From contig NZ_JADIJR010000017.1 of assembly GCF_017355365.1 (NCBI RefSeq), forward strand, positions 1 to 64,000: a DNA stretch of 64,000 bases. The letters are read 5' to 3'. The stretch comes from Microbacterium sp. SD291 (GTDB lineage: Bacteria; Actinomycetota; Actinomycetes; Actinomycetales; Microbacteriaceae). The position numbers and the translations under genes were made by a program. Below, one piece after another: positions 15,979 to 23,968 of the stretch. The notes beneath the pieces were generated by a model. It did not search any database and was not told where the DNA came from. It saw only the letters and a list, made by a program, of their open reading frames with translations. How positions within the stretch are numbered: position 1 is the first letter of the stretch; every line of letters starts with the position of its first letter.

Positions 15979-17409
15979 ATGACTGGGAACAATCTCGCCA
16001 TCATCGTCCTCGCCGCAGGCCAGGGCACCCGCATGAAGTCGCGCCTGCCGAAGGTGCTGCATCCGATCGGCGGGCGTCCGCTCGTGGGGCATGTGCTCAC
16101 CACCGCCGTGCGGCTGGAGGCCGACCACATCGAGGTCGTCGTCCGCCACGAGCGGGACCAGGTCGTCGCCGCCCTCCGGGAGGACTACCCGCAGGCGGTC
16201 TTCATCGACCAGGACGACGTGCCAGGCACCGGTCGTGCCGTGCAGGTCGCGGTCGACGCTCTGCCCGCCGACTTCGACGGCGACGTTCTGGTGCTCTCCG
16301 GCGACTGCCCGCTCGCCGATGCCGACACGCTCCGGTCCTTCCTCGAGGCGCACCGCGCGGCGGACGCCGCAGCGACCCTGATGACCGCGGTCGTCGACGA
16401 CCCGAACGGCTATGGCCGGGTGATCCGCGACGCCGACGGCGGCGTCGATCGCATCGTCGAGCAGAAGGATGCCAGCGCGGAGGAGGCGTCGGTCCGCGAG
16501 ATCAACGCGGGCATGTACGCCTTCCGCATCGGCGTCCTCCGCCAGTACCTCCCCGCAGTCGGCGTGGACAACGCCCAGGGCGAGATGTACCTGACCGACG
16601 TGCCGGGGATGCTGCGCCGCGACGGCAGCCGGGTCGCGGCATCCGTCGTCTCCGACGTCACGGTCACGTACGGCGTCAACGACCGTGCGCAGCTGGCCGA
16701 GGTCGGGCGCCTCCTGAACGCGCGCATCGTGCGCCGCTGGCAGCTGGACGGCGTGACGGTCATCGACCCGTCCACCACCTGGATCGACGACGACGCGACG
16801 CTCGCGCCCGACGTCACGATCCTCCCGAACACGCACATCCTGCGGGCGACCGTGATCGCGGAGGGCGCCATCGTCGGCCCAGACACGACCCTCGTCGACT
16901 GCGAGGTCGGAGCGGACGCGATCGTCCGCCGCACCGACGCCACGCTCGCGGTGATCGGCGCCGAGGCCACGGTCGGGCCGTTCTCCTTCCTCCGCCCCGG
17001 CACCGTCCTCGGCGCCAGGGGCAAGATCGGCGCCTACGTCGAGACGAAGAACGCCGAGATCGGCGAGGGCAGCAAGGTCCCGCACCTCTCCTACGTCGGC
17101 GACGCCACGATCGGCCGCGGCGTGAACCTGGGCGCGAGCACGATCACCGCCAACTACGACGACGTGAACAAGCACCGCACGGTCGTCGAAGACGAGGTCC
17201 ACACCGGATCGCACACGACCCTGGTCGCGCCCGTTAGGCTTGGGGCTGGCGCCAAGACCGGCGCCGGCGCCGTCGTCCGCAAGGACGTCCCGGCCGGTGC
17301 GCTGGCGATGAGCGTCGCGCCTCAGCGCAACATCGAGGGCTGGGTCGAGAAGAACAGGGCAGGCACGGGTGCGGCGGACGCCGCGGCCCGAGAGCGATCG
17401 GCGGAATAG
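15979..17409 (+). CDS. glmU: Bifunctional UDP-GlcNAc pyrophosphorylase / glucosamine-1-P N-acetyltransferase
   Basis: 476 aa. The N-terminal nucleotidyl-transferase domain has LAAGQGTRMKSRLPKVLHP. The C-terminal left-handed beta-helix carries hexapeptide repeats and GLGASTITANYDD-like NLGASTITANYDD. It makes UDP-GlcNAc for peptidoglycan. ATG 15979 is the only start that keeps the full first strand without reading into the tRNA: the frame is open further upstream, but those codons are the tRNA-Gln gene. No separate ribosome site exists; translation is probably leaderless after tRNA processing. Followed 6 nt later by prs, a pairing common in bacteria. Confidence 0.95.
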   Translation: MTGNNLAIIVLAAGQGTRMKSRLPKVLHPIGGRPLVGHVLTTAVRLEADHIEVVVRHERDQVVAALREDYPQAVFIDQDDVPGTGRAVQVAVDALPADFDGDVLVLSGDCPLADADTLRSFLEAHRAADAAATLMTAVVDDPNGYGRVIRDADGGVDRIVEQKDASAEEASVREINAGMYAFRIGVLRQYLPAVGVDNAQGEMYLTDVPGMLRRDGSRVAASVVSDVTVTYGVNDRAQLAEVGRLLNARIVRRWQLDGVTVIDPSTTWIDDDATLAPDVTILPNTHILRATVIAEGAIVGPDTTLVDCEVGADAIVRRTDATLAVIGAEATVGPFSFLRPGTVLGARGKIGAYVETKNAEIGEGSKVPHLSYVGDATIGRGVNLGASTITANYDDVNKHRTVVEDEVHTGSHTTLVAPVRLGAGAKTGAGAVVRKDVPAGALAMSVAPQRNIEGWVEKNRAGTGAADAAARERSAE

Positions 17410-17415
17410 GCGGAA

Positions 17416-18450
17416 ATGGCGCGCAAGAAGAAGACTGTCGATCTGGATCGCGACAACGGCATCGCCCCCGGGCTGGTCGCCAAGACCAAGAAGCGCCTGG
17501 TGATCGCCGGCGGACGCTCCCACCCCGAGCTGACCGCGGCCGTCGCCGCGGCGCTGGGCACCGAGCTCGCGCCGACCGAGCATCGCACCTTCGCCTCCGG
17601 TGAGATCTATGCGCGCTTCGAGGTCTCGATCCGCGGCTGCGACCTGTTCCTCATCCAGACGTTCGGCGAACCGGTCAACGAGTGGCTCATGGAGACCCTC
17701 ATCATGATCGACGCGGCCAAGCGCGCCTCGGCCAAGCGGATCACGGTCGTCGCACCGTACTACCCGTACTCGCGTCAGGACAAGAAGGGCCGCGGTCGCG
17801 AGCCGATCAGCGCCCGGCTCGTCGCGGATCTGCTCAAGACCGCCGGCGCCGACCGTGTGATGAGCGTCGACCTGCACGCCGCGCAGATCCAGGGCTTCTT
17901 CGACGGCCCCGTCGACCACCTCTTCGCCAAGCCCGTGCTGCTCGAGCACTTCCGGCAGACCCTGACGCCCGAGGACCGCGAGATCCTCACGGTCGTCTCG
18001 CCCGACATGGGCCGCGTGCGCGTCGCCGACACATGGTCCGACAGTCTCGGCGCCCCGCTGGCCATCATCCACAAGCGTCGTGACCCGAGGGTCGCCAACC
18101 AGGTCTCGGTGCACGAGATCGTCGGCACAGTCGAGGGGCGCACGTGCCTCCTGGTCGACGACATGATCGACACCGGCGGCACGATCGTGAAGGCGGCGCA
18201 GGCGCTGAAGGCGAACGGCGCGCACCGTGTCATCGTCGCCGCGACGCACGCGATCTTCAGCGACCCTGCGTCCGAGCGCCTGCAGGACTCCTCGATCGAC
18301 GAGGTCGTCGTCACCGACACGATCCCGCTGACCGAGTCGCGACGCTGGGACAATCTCACGATCCTGCCGATCGCCCCGCTGCTCGCCCGCGCCATCCACG
18401 AGGTCTTCGAGGACGGCTCCGTGACGAGCATGTTCGGCGGCGACGCCTGA
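17416..18450 (+). CDS. prs: Ribose-phosphate pyrophosphokinase (PRPP synthetase)
   Basis: 344 aa. ATP loop FASGEIYARFEVSIRG, RQDKKGRGREPISARL flexible loop, DLHAAQIQGFF, and PRPP-binding LLVDDMIDTGGTI. It makes PRPP from ribose-5-phosphate for nucleotide, His and Trp synthesis. The N-terminal 25 residues (MARKKKTVDLDRDN) are a charged extension beyond the usual class I start. Six bases after glmU, so probably one transcript. Confidence 0.95.
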   Translation: MARKKKTVDLDRDNGIAPGLVAKTKKRLVIAGGRSHPELTAAVAAALGTELAPTEHRTFASGEIYARFEVSIRGCDLFLIQTFGEPVNEWLMETLIMIDAAKRASAKRITVVAPYYPYSRQDKKGRGREPISARLVADLLKTAGADRVMSVDLHAAQIQGFFDGPVDHLFAKPVLLEHFRQTLTPEDREILTVVSPDMGRVRVADTWSDSLGAPLAIIHKRRDPRVANQVSVHEIVGTVEGRTCLLVDDMIDTGGTIVKAAQALKANGAHRVIVAATHAIFSDPASERLQDSSIDEVVVTDTIPLTESRRWDNLTILPIAPLLARAIHEVFEDGSVTSMFGGDA

Positions 18451-18550
18451 GCGGAGCGCTCATCGAGGCGGCACAGCGGGCACATAGGACGGCTGTCTAC
18501 CGTCGAGACGTCGACATGCAGTCGAACGATACTCAGCCGGGAGGACCATC

Positions 18551-19021
18551 ATGATCCGCACGACGGTACCGACTTCCGTTCGCAAGGGCTCGGCGCTCGC
18601 CGGCATCGCAGGACTCCTCGTGCTCGCCGGGTGCTCCGGTGCCGCCGACGCGCAGGACGACGCGACCGGTGGCGACACCGGTGCAGCGAACGATGACACG
18701 TCGACGAGCGAGACGACGTCCGGCTCCTACGCCGACGGCACGTACACCGCAGACGGGGCTTATCAGACCCCCGAGACGGTCGAGTCGATCTCGGTGACGC
18801 TCACGATCGCCGACGGCGTCGTGGAAGCGGTCGAGGTCACCGGAGACCCGCAGGCACCCGAGACCGAGAACTACCAGGGGCAGTTCATCGACGGCATCGG
18901 CGACGAGGTGGTCGGGGTCGCGCTCGACGAACTGGACGTCAGCCGCGTGGCAGGCTCGTCGCTGACGAGCGGAGGGTTCAACCAGGCTGTCGAGGCCATC
19001 AAGGAGCAGGCGGCCGCGTAG
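18551..19021 (+). CDS. FMN-binding domain lipoprotein (predicted flavinylated electron carrier)
   Basis: 156 aa. Signal region RKGSALAGIAGLLVLAGC with lipobox Cys28, a D/T/G-rich tether (res. 30-58), then one FMN_bind domain (SYADGTYTADGAYQTP to the end). The flavin-attachment region reads VAGSSLTSGGF (133-143); by alignment with SGATxTSxG of NqrC-type domains the acceptor is probably Ser137. The next gene is the ApbE flavin transferase and the third a membrane NAD(P)H reductase. GGAGG 8 nt before ATG 18551 is a good ribosome site. Role inferred: extracytosolic one- or two-electron carrier. Confidence 0.88.
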   Translation: MIRTTVPTSVRKGSALAGIAGLLVLAGCSGAADAQDDATGGDTGAANDDTSTSETTSGSYADGTYTADGAYQTPETVESISVTLTIADGVVEAVEVTGDPQAPETENYQGQFIDGIGDEVVGVALDELDVSRVAGSSLTSGGFNQAVEAIKEQAAA

Positions 19022-19038
19022 GCCCCTGCGATCCGAGA

Positions 19039-19938
19039 ATGGCGCTCTGGCGCTTCGACGCGATCGGCACCCGCTGGGAGATCGAGACCTCGCACGAGCT
19101 CGCGGCGGATACCAGGGCGGCGGTGACCGCCGAGATCGAGCGGTTCGATCGGGAGTGGTCGCGCTTCCGCGTCGACTCCGCCGTGACCCGTGTCGCTCGT
19201 CTGGGCGGGTCGGTGCGGTCGGCGGATGCCGCAGCGATGCTCGACGCCTATCGTGAGCTCTCCGCAGCCACGGGGGGAGCGGTCAACCCGCTGGTCGGGG
19301 CGAGTCTCAGCGCACTCGGCTACGACGCCTCGTACTCGATGACGGCGGGGGAGCCGGTGCCGGCGCCGCCGGCCTGGACGGAGCTGCTGGCCTGGGCGGA
19401 CGACGAGGCGACGGCATCCGGCCCTGTCCTTCTCGACGTGGGCGCGCTCGGCAAGGGGCGCCTGGTCGATCTCGTGATGGCGATCCTCTCCGAGGGGGTT
19501 CCGGGCGACCTCGTCGTCGACGCCGGCGGCGACATCCGGGTGCGCGGCGGCGCCGTGCGCGTCGGCCTCGAGCATCCGTACGATCCGGCGAGGGCGATCG
19601 GAGTCGTGAGCCTGCAGGACGCGGCACTGTGCGCATCGGCGGTCAACCGCAGGTCCTGGGGCGACGGCCTGCATCACGTCATCGACGCCCGCACCGGGCT
19701 GCCGGTGCGCACCTGGGCCGCGACCTGGGCGATCGCCGGCGACGCGATGCGGGCGGATGCCGTCGCCACCGCGCTCTTCTTCGACGGCGGGCCTGAGCTC
19801 GCGGCGATGTGGGGCGTCGAGTGGGTGCGGATGACGACCGACGGCAGGGTCGAGCGCTCACCGGGCTGCCCGGCCGAGCTGTTCCTCGCGGGCCGGCCCG
19901 ACGCCGGGTCGCATGCGGCGCCGGTCACCGAGAAGTAG
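19039..19938 (+). CDS. apbE: ApbE-family FAD:protein FMN transferase
   Basis: 299 aa. Seen: MALWRFDAIGTRWEI start block, FSRF-equivalent WSRFRVDSAV, VGALGKGRLVDLV (GxxxKG), DAGGDIRVRG and the metal-site run HHVIDARTGLPV, DAMRADAVATALF. ApbE enzymes transfer FMN from FAD to Thr/Ser of FMN_bind domains; the substrate here is almost certainly the lipoprotein encoded just upstream. No signal peptide is visible, so modification may occur in the cytosol or export may use a partner. 17 nt after the lipoprotein gene, 15 nt before the next. Confidence 0.92.
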   Translation: MALWRFDAIGTRWEIETSHELAADTRAAVTAEIERFDREWSRFRVDSAVTRVARLGGSVRSADAAAMLDAYRELSAATGGAVNPLVGASLSALGYDASYSMTAGEPVPAPPAWTELLAWADDEATASGPVLLDVGALGKGRLVDLVMAILSEGVPGDLVVDAGGDIRVRGGAVRVGLEHPYDPARAIGVVSLQDAALCASAVNRRSWGDGLHHVIDARTGLPVRTWAATWAIAGDAMRADAVATALFFDGGPELAAMWGVEWVRMTTDGRVERSPGCPAELFLAGRPDAGSHAAPVTEK

Positions 19939-19953
19939 GGAAGAGTAGAAGTC

Positions 19954-21504
19954 GTGTTCACCTCATTCACCGCGATGCGGCAGCGGGTGCTGGCGCTCCT
20001 CGGCGCGATCTCCATGTACCGGCTCGTGCTGTTCTCGCTGCTCACCCTCGGCGCGATCGCGCTCGTGCTGTCGCTGTTCAGGATCGTCTCGCCCGCGCCG
20101 CTCGCGCTCATCGCGTCCTTCGCGGTGCTGGCCGCCGTGATCTCGGCGGTCGACGCCGTCGTGCAGCGGCTGCTGCGTCTGCCGTGGCGCATCGAGTCGT
20201 CGCTTGTGACCGCACTCATCCTGCTCTTCGTGCTGCAGCCCGGCCTCACGTTTCCCGAGCTCGGCGGTATCGCTCTCGCGGGAGTGCTCGCCAGCGCCTC
20301 GAAGTACGTGATCGCGTGGCGAGGACGCCACATCCTGAACCCCGCGGCCTTCGGAGCCGCGGTGGTGACCATCGCGGGCCTCGGCACGTTCTCCGCCTGG
20401 TGGGTGGGCACGCCCGCGCTGTTCGCCCCCGTCGCCCTCCTCGGGCTCATCGTGCTGTGGCGCACCGAGAAGGTGAGGATCGTGCTCGTGTTCCTCCTCG
20501 TCGCCGTCGCGGTGTCACTGACGCGGCAGGCGGTGCAGGCGCAGCAGTTCGGAGCCGACTTCGAGATCGGGACGGCCCTGTCGTTCGCGCTGCTGCAGTC
20601 GCCCTACCTGTTCCTCGGCGCGTTCATGCTCTCCGAGCCGTTGACGCTTCCGCCGAGGCGCTGGCAGCAGTTCTCCGTCGCCGCCCTGGTCGGGGTGCTC
20701 GCCGGCTGGCCGATCATGGTCGGCGGCCTCTTCTCGCTCGGGCAGGAGCGGGCGCTGCTCATCGGCAACCTGCTCGCGTTCGCCTTCGCGCTGCGCGGGT
20801 CGGTGCGTCTCACGCTCGAGCAGCGTCGGTTCGTCACGCCGACCGCACAGGAGCTGACCTTCCGCGCGAAGGGGAAGCTGAAGTTCCTCCCCGGGCAGTA
20901 TCTCGAACTCGACGTCCCGCATCGCCACCCCGACGCCCGAGGCACGCGACGGGAGTTCAGCATCGTGTCTGCCCCTGCCGACCTGCCGACTCTGCGCATC
21001 GCATACAAGGACGGCGACCAGAAGCATCCGTCGAGCTACAAGCGCGCGCTCGCCGCGGCAGAGCCGGGTGCCACACTCGCGGTCACCGGAACCTGGGGCG
21101 ACTTCCTCCTGCCGCGAGGCACTGCGCCCGTGCTGATGGTGGCCGCCGGAATCGGCGTCACGCCGTTCGTCTCTCAGCTGCGCCAGCTGCAGAGTTCGGG
21201 GCAGCAGCGCGACGTGGTGCTCGTGTACGTGGCATCCGACTCCTCCGAGCTCGCGTTCCGCCACGAGCTGGCCGAGACCGGCGCGCGGGTGGTCGTGTTC
21301 ACCCGCGATGAGCCCGCCGGGCTGCCGGAGCACTGGACGTGGGCGAAGGGAGTGCGGCTGGATGCCGAGGGGCTCGAGCGGCACGTGCCGGACATCGCCG
21401 CACGCCACGCGTTCATCTCGGGTCCGCCGCGTCTGATCGCCGACCTCGCGCCCGCGCTGCAGAAGGCGCATGGCCTCACGACCGACGCCTTCGCCGGGTA
21501 CTGA
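19954..21504 (+). CDS. NqrB/RnfD-like membrane domain fused to a ferredoxin-NADP reductase domain
   Basis: 516 aa. Residues about 20-285 hold 8-9 membrane segments resembling NqrB/RnfD, including GRHILNPAAFGAAVV and FMLSEPLTLP (compare MTDPVT in RnfD). Residues about 285-516 are an FNR domain: FAD site RREFSIVSAP, NAD(P) site VAAGIGVTPFVSQLRQL. I infer that it takes electrons from cytosolic NAD(P)H and passes them across the membrane to the flavinylated lipoprotein. I do not see the SGAT flavin-attachment Thr of true NqrB/RnfD. GTG 19954 preceded by GGGAAGAG. Last gene of the trio. Confidence 0.88.
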   Translation: MFTSFTAMRQRVLALLGAISMYRLVLFSLLTLGAIALVLSLFRIVSPAPLALIASFAVLAAVISAVDAVVQRLLRLPWRIESSLVTALILLFVLQPGLTFPELGGIALAGVLASASKYVIAWRGRHILNPAAFGAAVVTIAGLGTFSAWWVGTPALFAPVALLGLIVLWRTEKVRIVLVFLLVAVAVSLTRQAVQAQQFGADFEIGTALSFALLQSPYLFLGAFMLSEPLTLPPRRWQQFSVAALVGVLAGWPIMVGGLFSLGQERALLIGNLLAFAFALRGSVRLTLEQRRFVTPTAQELTFRAKGKLKFLPGQYLELDVPHRHPDARGTRREFSIVSAPADLPTLRIAYKDGDQKHPSSYKRALAAAEPGATLAVTGTWGDFLLPRGTAPVLMVAAGIGVTPFVSQLRQLQSSGQQRDVVLVYVASDSSELAFRHELAETGARVVVFTRDEPAGLPEHWTWAKGVRLDAEGLERHVPDIAARHAFISGPPRLIADLAPALQKAHGLTTDAFAGY

Positions 21505-21523
21505 GTCCGGGTGACGGCTTCGG

Positions 21524-21572
21524 GGGATGGTTTCGGCCGGTTCACGGGTCTGGAACCGGCCGGAAGCATCCC
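21524..21572. terminator. Bidirectional terminator hairpin between convergent genes
   Basis: Arms 21524-21543 and 21553-21572 (GGGATGGTTTCGGCCGGTTC and its complement) pair with two mismatches around a 9-nt loop. It serves the redox operon and the histidine kinase gene, which converge here. Confidence 0.75.
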
Positions 21573-21611
21573 TGCCGGCTTCGGATGACGCTCAGGACCG
21601 ACCCTGTCCCG

Positions 21612-23102
21612 TCAGGCGGCAGGCCCCTCCGGTGCAGGGCTCACCGGGATCCGCACCGTGAACGTGGTGCCTCCCGGCTCGCTCTCGACCTCGATGTGCC
21701 CGCCGTGGCCCTCGACGATCGCCTTCGCGATCGCGAGGCCCAGCCCCGTGCCGCCGGTCTGCCGTGCGCGCGAGCTGTCGCCGCGGGCGAATCGCGCGAA
21801 CAGCTCCTCGCGGACGCCGGGGTCGATGCCGGGTCCGTCGTCGTGCACGCTGAGCACGGCCTCTTCCTCGTCGCGGCTGACGCGCAGCGTGATCGAGGTG
21901 CCGGCCGGAGTGTGCGTGCGCGCGTTCGCGAGCAGGTTCGCGACCACCTGGTGGAGCCGTCCGGCATCGCCGACGACAGTGACGGGCTCGTCGGGCACCT
22001 CGATGCTCCAGTGGTGGTCGGCGGCCGTCGGGCGGGCATCCGAGAGCCCCTCGAGCGCGAGCTGCGCGAGATCGACCGTCCCGTGCACGAGTTCCCGGCC
22101 CTCATCCAGGCGCGCGAGCAGCAGCAGGTCCTCGACCAGGCGGGTCATCCGCAGCGACTGCGCCTGGATGCGCTCGAGCGAGGTGGTCGTGCCCTCGATC
22201 ACGGCGGGGCCCTGCTGCTGGCTCAGCGCGCGCAGCGAGAGCTCCGAGTACCCGCGGATCGAGGCGAGCGGCGTGCGCAGCTCATGGCTCGCGTCGGCGA
22301 CGAACCGGCGCATCCGCTCCTCGTTCTTCTGCCGCGCCGCGAGTGAGTCGTTCACATGGTCGAGGAGCTTGTTCAGCGAGGCGCCGACCAGCCCGGTCTC
22401 GGTGCGGGGGTCGGCCTCGGACGCAGGGATGCGCTCGGTGATCTCGACCTCGCCGCGGTCGAGCGGCTGGTTGGCGACTCTGGTGGCGGTCGCGGCGACC
22501 GCGCGCAGCGGACGCAGGCTCACGCGGATCGTGATCGCGGTGGTGAGCGCGAGGAGTATCAGGCCGCCGAGGGTCGCGAGCACGATCACGGTGAGCAGCT
22601 GCGTGAGCTGGTTCTGGATCTCGGCCGCCGGGAGGCCGGTGACCACGACCACTCCCGTCTTGGCGGTCGTCACGAGGATGCGATAGGAACCGGCGTCGTC
22701 GATCGTCACTGTCGCGAGGTGCCCGCCGTCCAGCGCCTCGCTGATCTCACGGATCTGGGTGCTCGTCAGCTCCCGGGCGCTGCCGCTCAGCTCGCTCTCG
22801 TCGCTGGAGAGGATGATGCCGCTGGTCCCGGTGGCGGGGCTCGAGACGGCGAAGAGCAGCCCCGGTACCTGTGCGGTCTTGCCAGTGAGTACGTTCTCGA
22901 CTGTCGCAGCCTCGGCGGGGACCTGCTCCACCCACCGCTTGAGCTCGGTCGCGTATCCCGCCAGTCTCTCGCTCAGCTGGTCCTCGAGCGTCCGCCCCAG
23001 GGTCGCGCTGGTGATCACGGCGACGATCACGAGGATGAGCGACACGAACCCGATCACGGCTGTCATCAGCCGCGTCTGCAGGCTCATCGGGCGCCGCGTC
23101 AT
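21612..23102 (-). CDS. Sensor histidine kinase (HAMP, HisKA, HATPase)
   Basis: 496 aa. Two membrane helices (res. about 12-35 and 185-210) flank an extracytosolic sensor of about 150 residues. HAMP follows, then the H-box FVADASHELRTPLASIRGY with His273, N-box VVANLLANARTHTP, and G-boxes DDGPGIDPG and GGTGLGLAIAKAIVEGHGG. It phosphorylates the regulator encoded upstream. ATG 23102 was used; GTG 23117 overlaps the regulator stop (GTGA) and would add five residues, so coupling is likely either way. Signal unknown; layout resembles mycobacterial TrcS/PrrB-type kinases. Confidence 0.9.
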   Translation of the reverse strand: MTRRPMSLQTRLMTAVIGFVSLILVIVAVITSATLGRTLEDQLSERLAGYATELKRWVEQVPAEAATVENVLTGKTAQVPGLLFAVSSPATGTSGIILSSDESELSGSARELTSTQIREISEALDGGHLATVTIDDAGSYRILVTTAKTGVVVVTGLPAAEIQNQLTQLLTVIVLATLGGLILLALTTAITIRVSLRPLRAVAATATRVANQPLDRGEVEITERIPASEADPRTETGLVGASLNKLLDHVNDSLAARQKNEERMRRFVADASHELRTPLASIRGYSELSLRALSQQQGPAVIEGTTTSLERIQAQSLRMTRLVEDLLLLARLDEGRELVHGTVDLAQLALEGLSDARPTAADHHWSIEVPDEPVTVVGDAGRLHQVVANLLANARTHTPAGTSITLRVSRDEEEAVLSVHDDGPGIDPGVREELFARFARGDSSRARQTGGTGLGLAIAKAIVEGHGGHIEVESEPGGTTFTVRIPVSPAPEGPAA

Positions 23103-23113
23103 CCCCGAAGCCG

Positions 23114-23842
23114 TCACTGCGGCGCCTTGATCATGTAGCCGACGCCGCGGACGGTGTGCAGCAGGGGAGTGCGGCCGGCGTCGATCTTCTTGCGGAGGTA
23201 GGAGATGTAGAGCTCGACGACGGATGACTTGCCGCCGAAGTCGTAGCTCCACACGCGGTCGAGGATCTGCGCCTTCGACAGCACCCTGCGCTCGTTGCGC
23301 ATCAGGTAGCGCAGCAGCTCGAACTCGGTGGCGGTGAGCTCGATCTCGGTGCCGTCGCGGACGACCTCGTGGCTGTCCTCGTTGAGAGTCAGATCGGCGA
23401 CCCGAAGGATCGACTGGCCGTCGTCCGTGGTGGCGTGACCGGTGCGCCTGATGATCGCGCGCAGGCGGGCGATCACCTCCTCCAGGCTGAACGGCTTGGT
23501 GACGTAGTCGTCTCCGCCGGCGGTGAGCCCCGCGACGCGGTCGCCGACGGCGTCCTTCGCGGTCAGGAACAGCACGGGGACGAGGTTCCCTCCCTCGCGC
23601 AGGCGCCTCAGCACCGACATCCCGTCGAGGTCGGGCATCATGATGTCGAGCACGAGGGCATCGGGCTCGAACTCGCGAGCGACCTGCAGCGCCTCCAGAC
23701 CAGACGACGCGGTGCGCACCTCCCAGCCCTCCATCCGCAGCGCCATCGCAAGCAGGTCGGTCAGCATCTGCTCGTCGTCGACGGCGAGGATGCGCAGGGG
23801 TGTGCCGTCTGGGCGGCGCATTTCGGGATGCTCGGTGCTCAT
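23114..23842 (-). CDS. OmpR/PhoB-family response regulator
   Basis: 242 aa. Receiver with acidic pocket VDDE, phospho-acceptor Asp66 in LVLDIMMPDLDG, Thr in FLTAKD and Lys in VTKPFS. C-terminal winged helix with ELTATEFELLRYL, recognition helix SSVVELYISYLRKK and wing HTVRGVGYM. Partner of the kinase gene just downstream. Start ATG 23842; CAGAAT ends 6 nt ahead (leaderless). Direct repeats of CCTATGG at 23863-23880 overlap where the -35 should be, suggesting autoregulation. Confidence 0.93.
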   Translation of the reverse strand: MSTEHPEMRRPDGTPLRILAVDDEQMLTDLLAMALRMEGWEVRTASSGLEALQVAREFEPDALVLDIMMPDLDGMSVLRRLREGGNLVPVLFLTAKDAVGDRVAGLTAGGDDYVTKPFSLEEVIARLRAIIRRTGHATTDDGQSILRVADLTLNEDSHEVVRDGTEIELTATEFELLRYLMRNERRVLSKAQILDRVWSYDFGGKSSVVELYISYLRKKIDAGRTPLLHTVRGVGYMIKAPQ

Positions 23843-23861
23843 GGACCCATTCTGCGGAATC

Positions 23862-23891
23862 TCCTATGGGATTCCTATGGAAAGCTCTATG
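23862..23891. promoter_or_regulatory. 11-bp-period direct repeats, candidate autoregulatory site
   Basis: TCCTATGG at 23862-23869 and 23873-23880, an exact repeat with 11-bp spacing; a third CTATG follows at 23887-23891. Tandem sites one helical turn apart upstream of the -10 are the usual binding mode of OmpR/PhoB regulators. Confidence 0.55.
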
Positions 23892-23919
23892 CGTTGACTG
23901 GGAGCATGCCCCGCAGATG

Positions 23920-23957
23920 CGAGAAGGCCGGGAACCCACGGGTTCCCGGCCTTCTCG
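23920..23957. terminator. Terminator hairpin downstream of gnd
   Basis: CGAGAAGGCCGGGAACC (23920-23936), loop CACG, and the exact complement (23941-23957): a 17-bp perfect stem, 12 nt past the gnd stop. No U-run on the minus strand; still very stable. Confidence 0.7.
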
Positions 23958-23968
23958 TCGCAGAGGGG

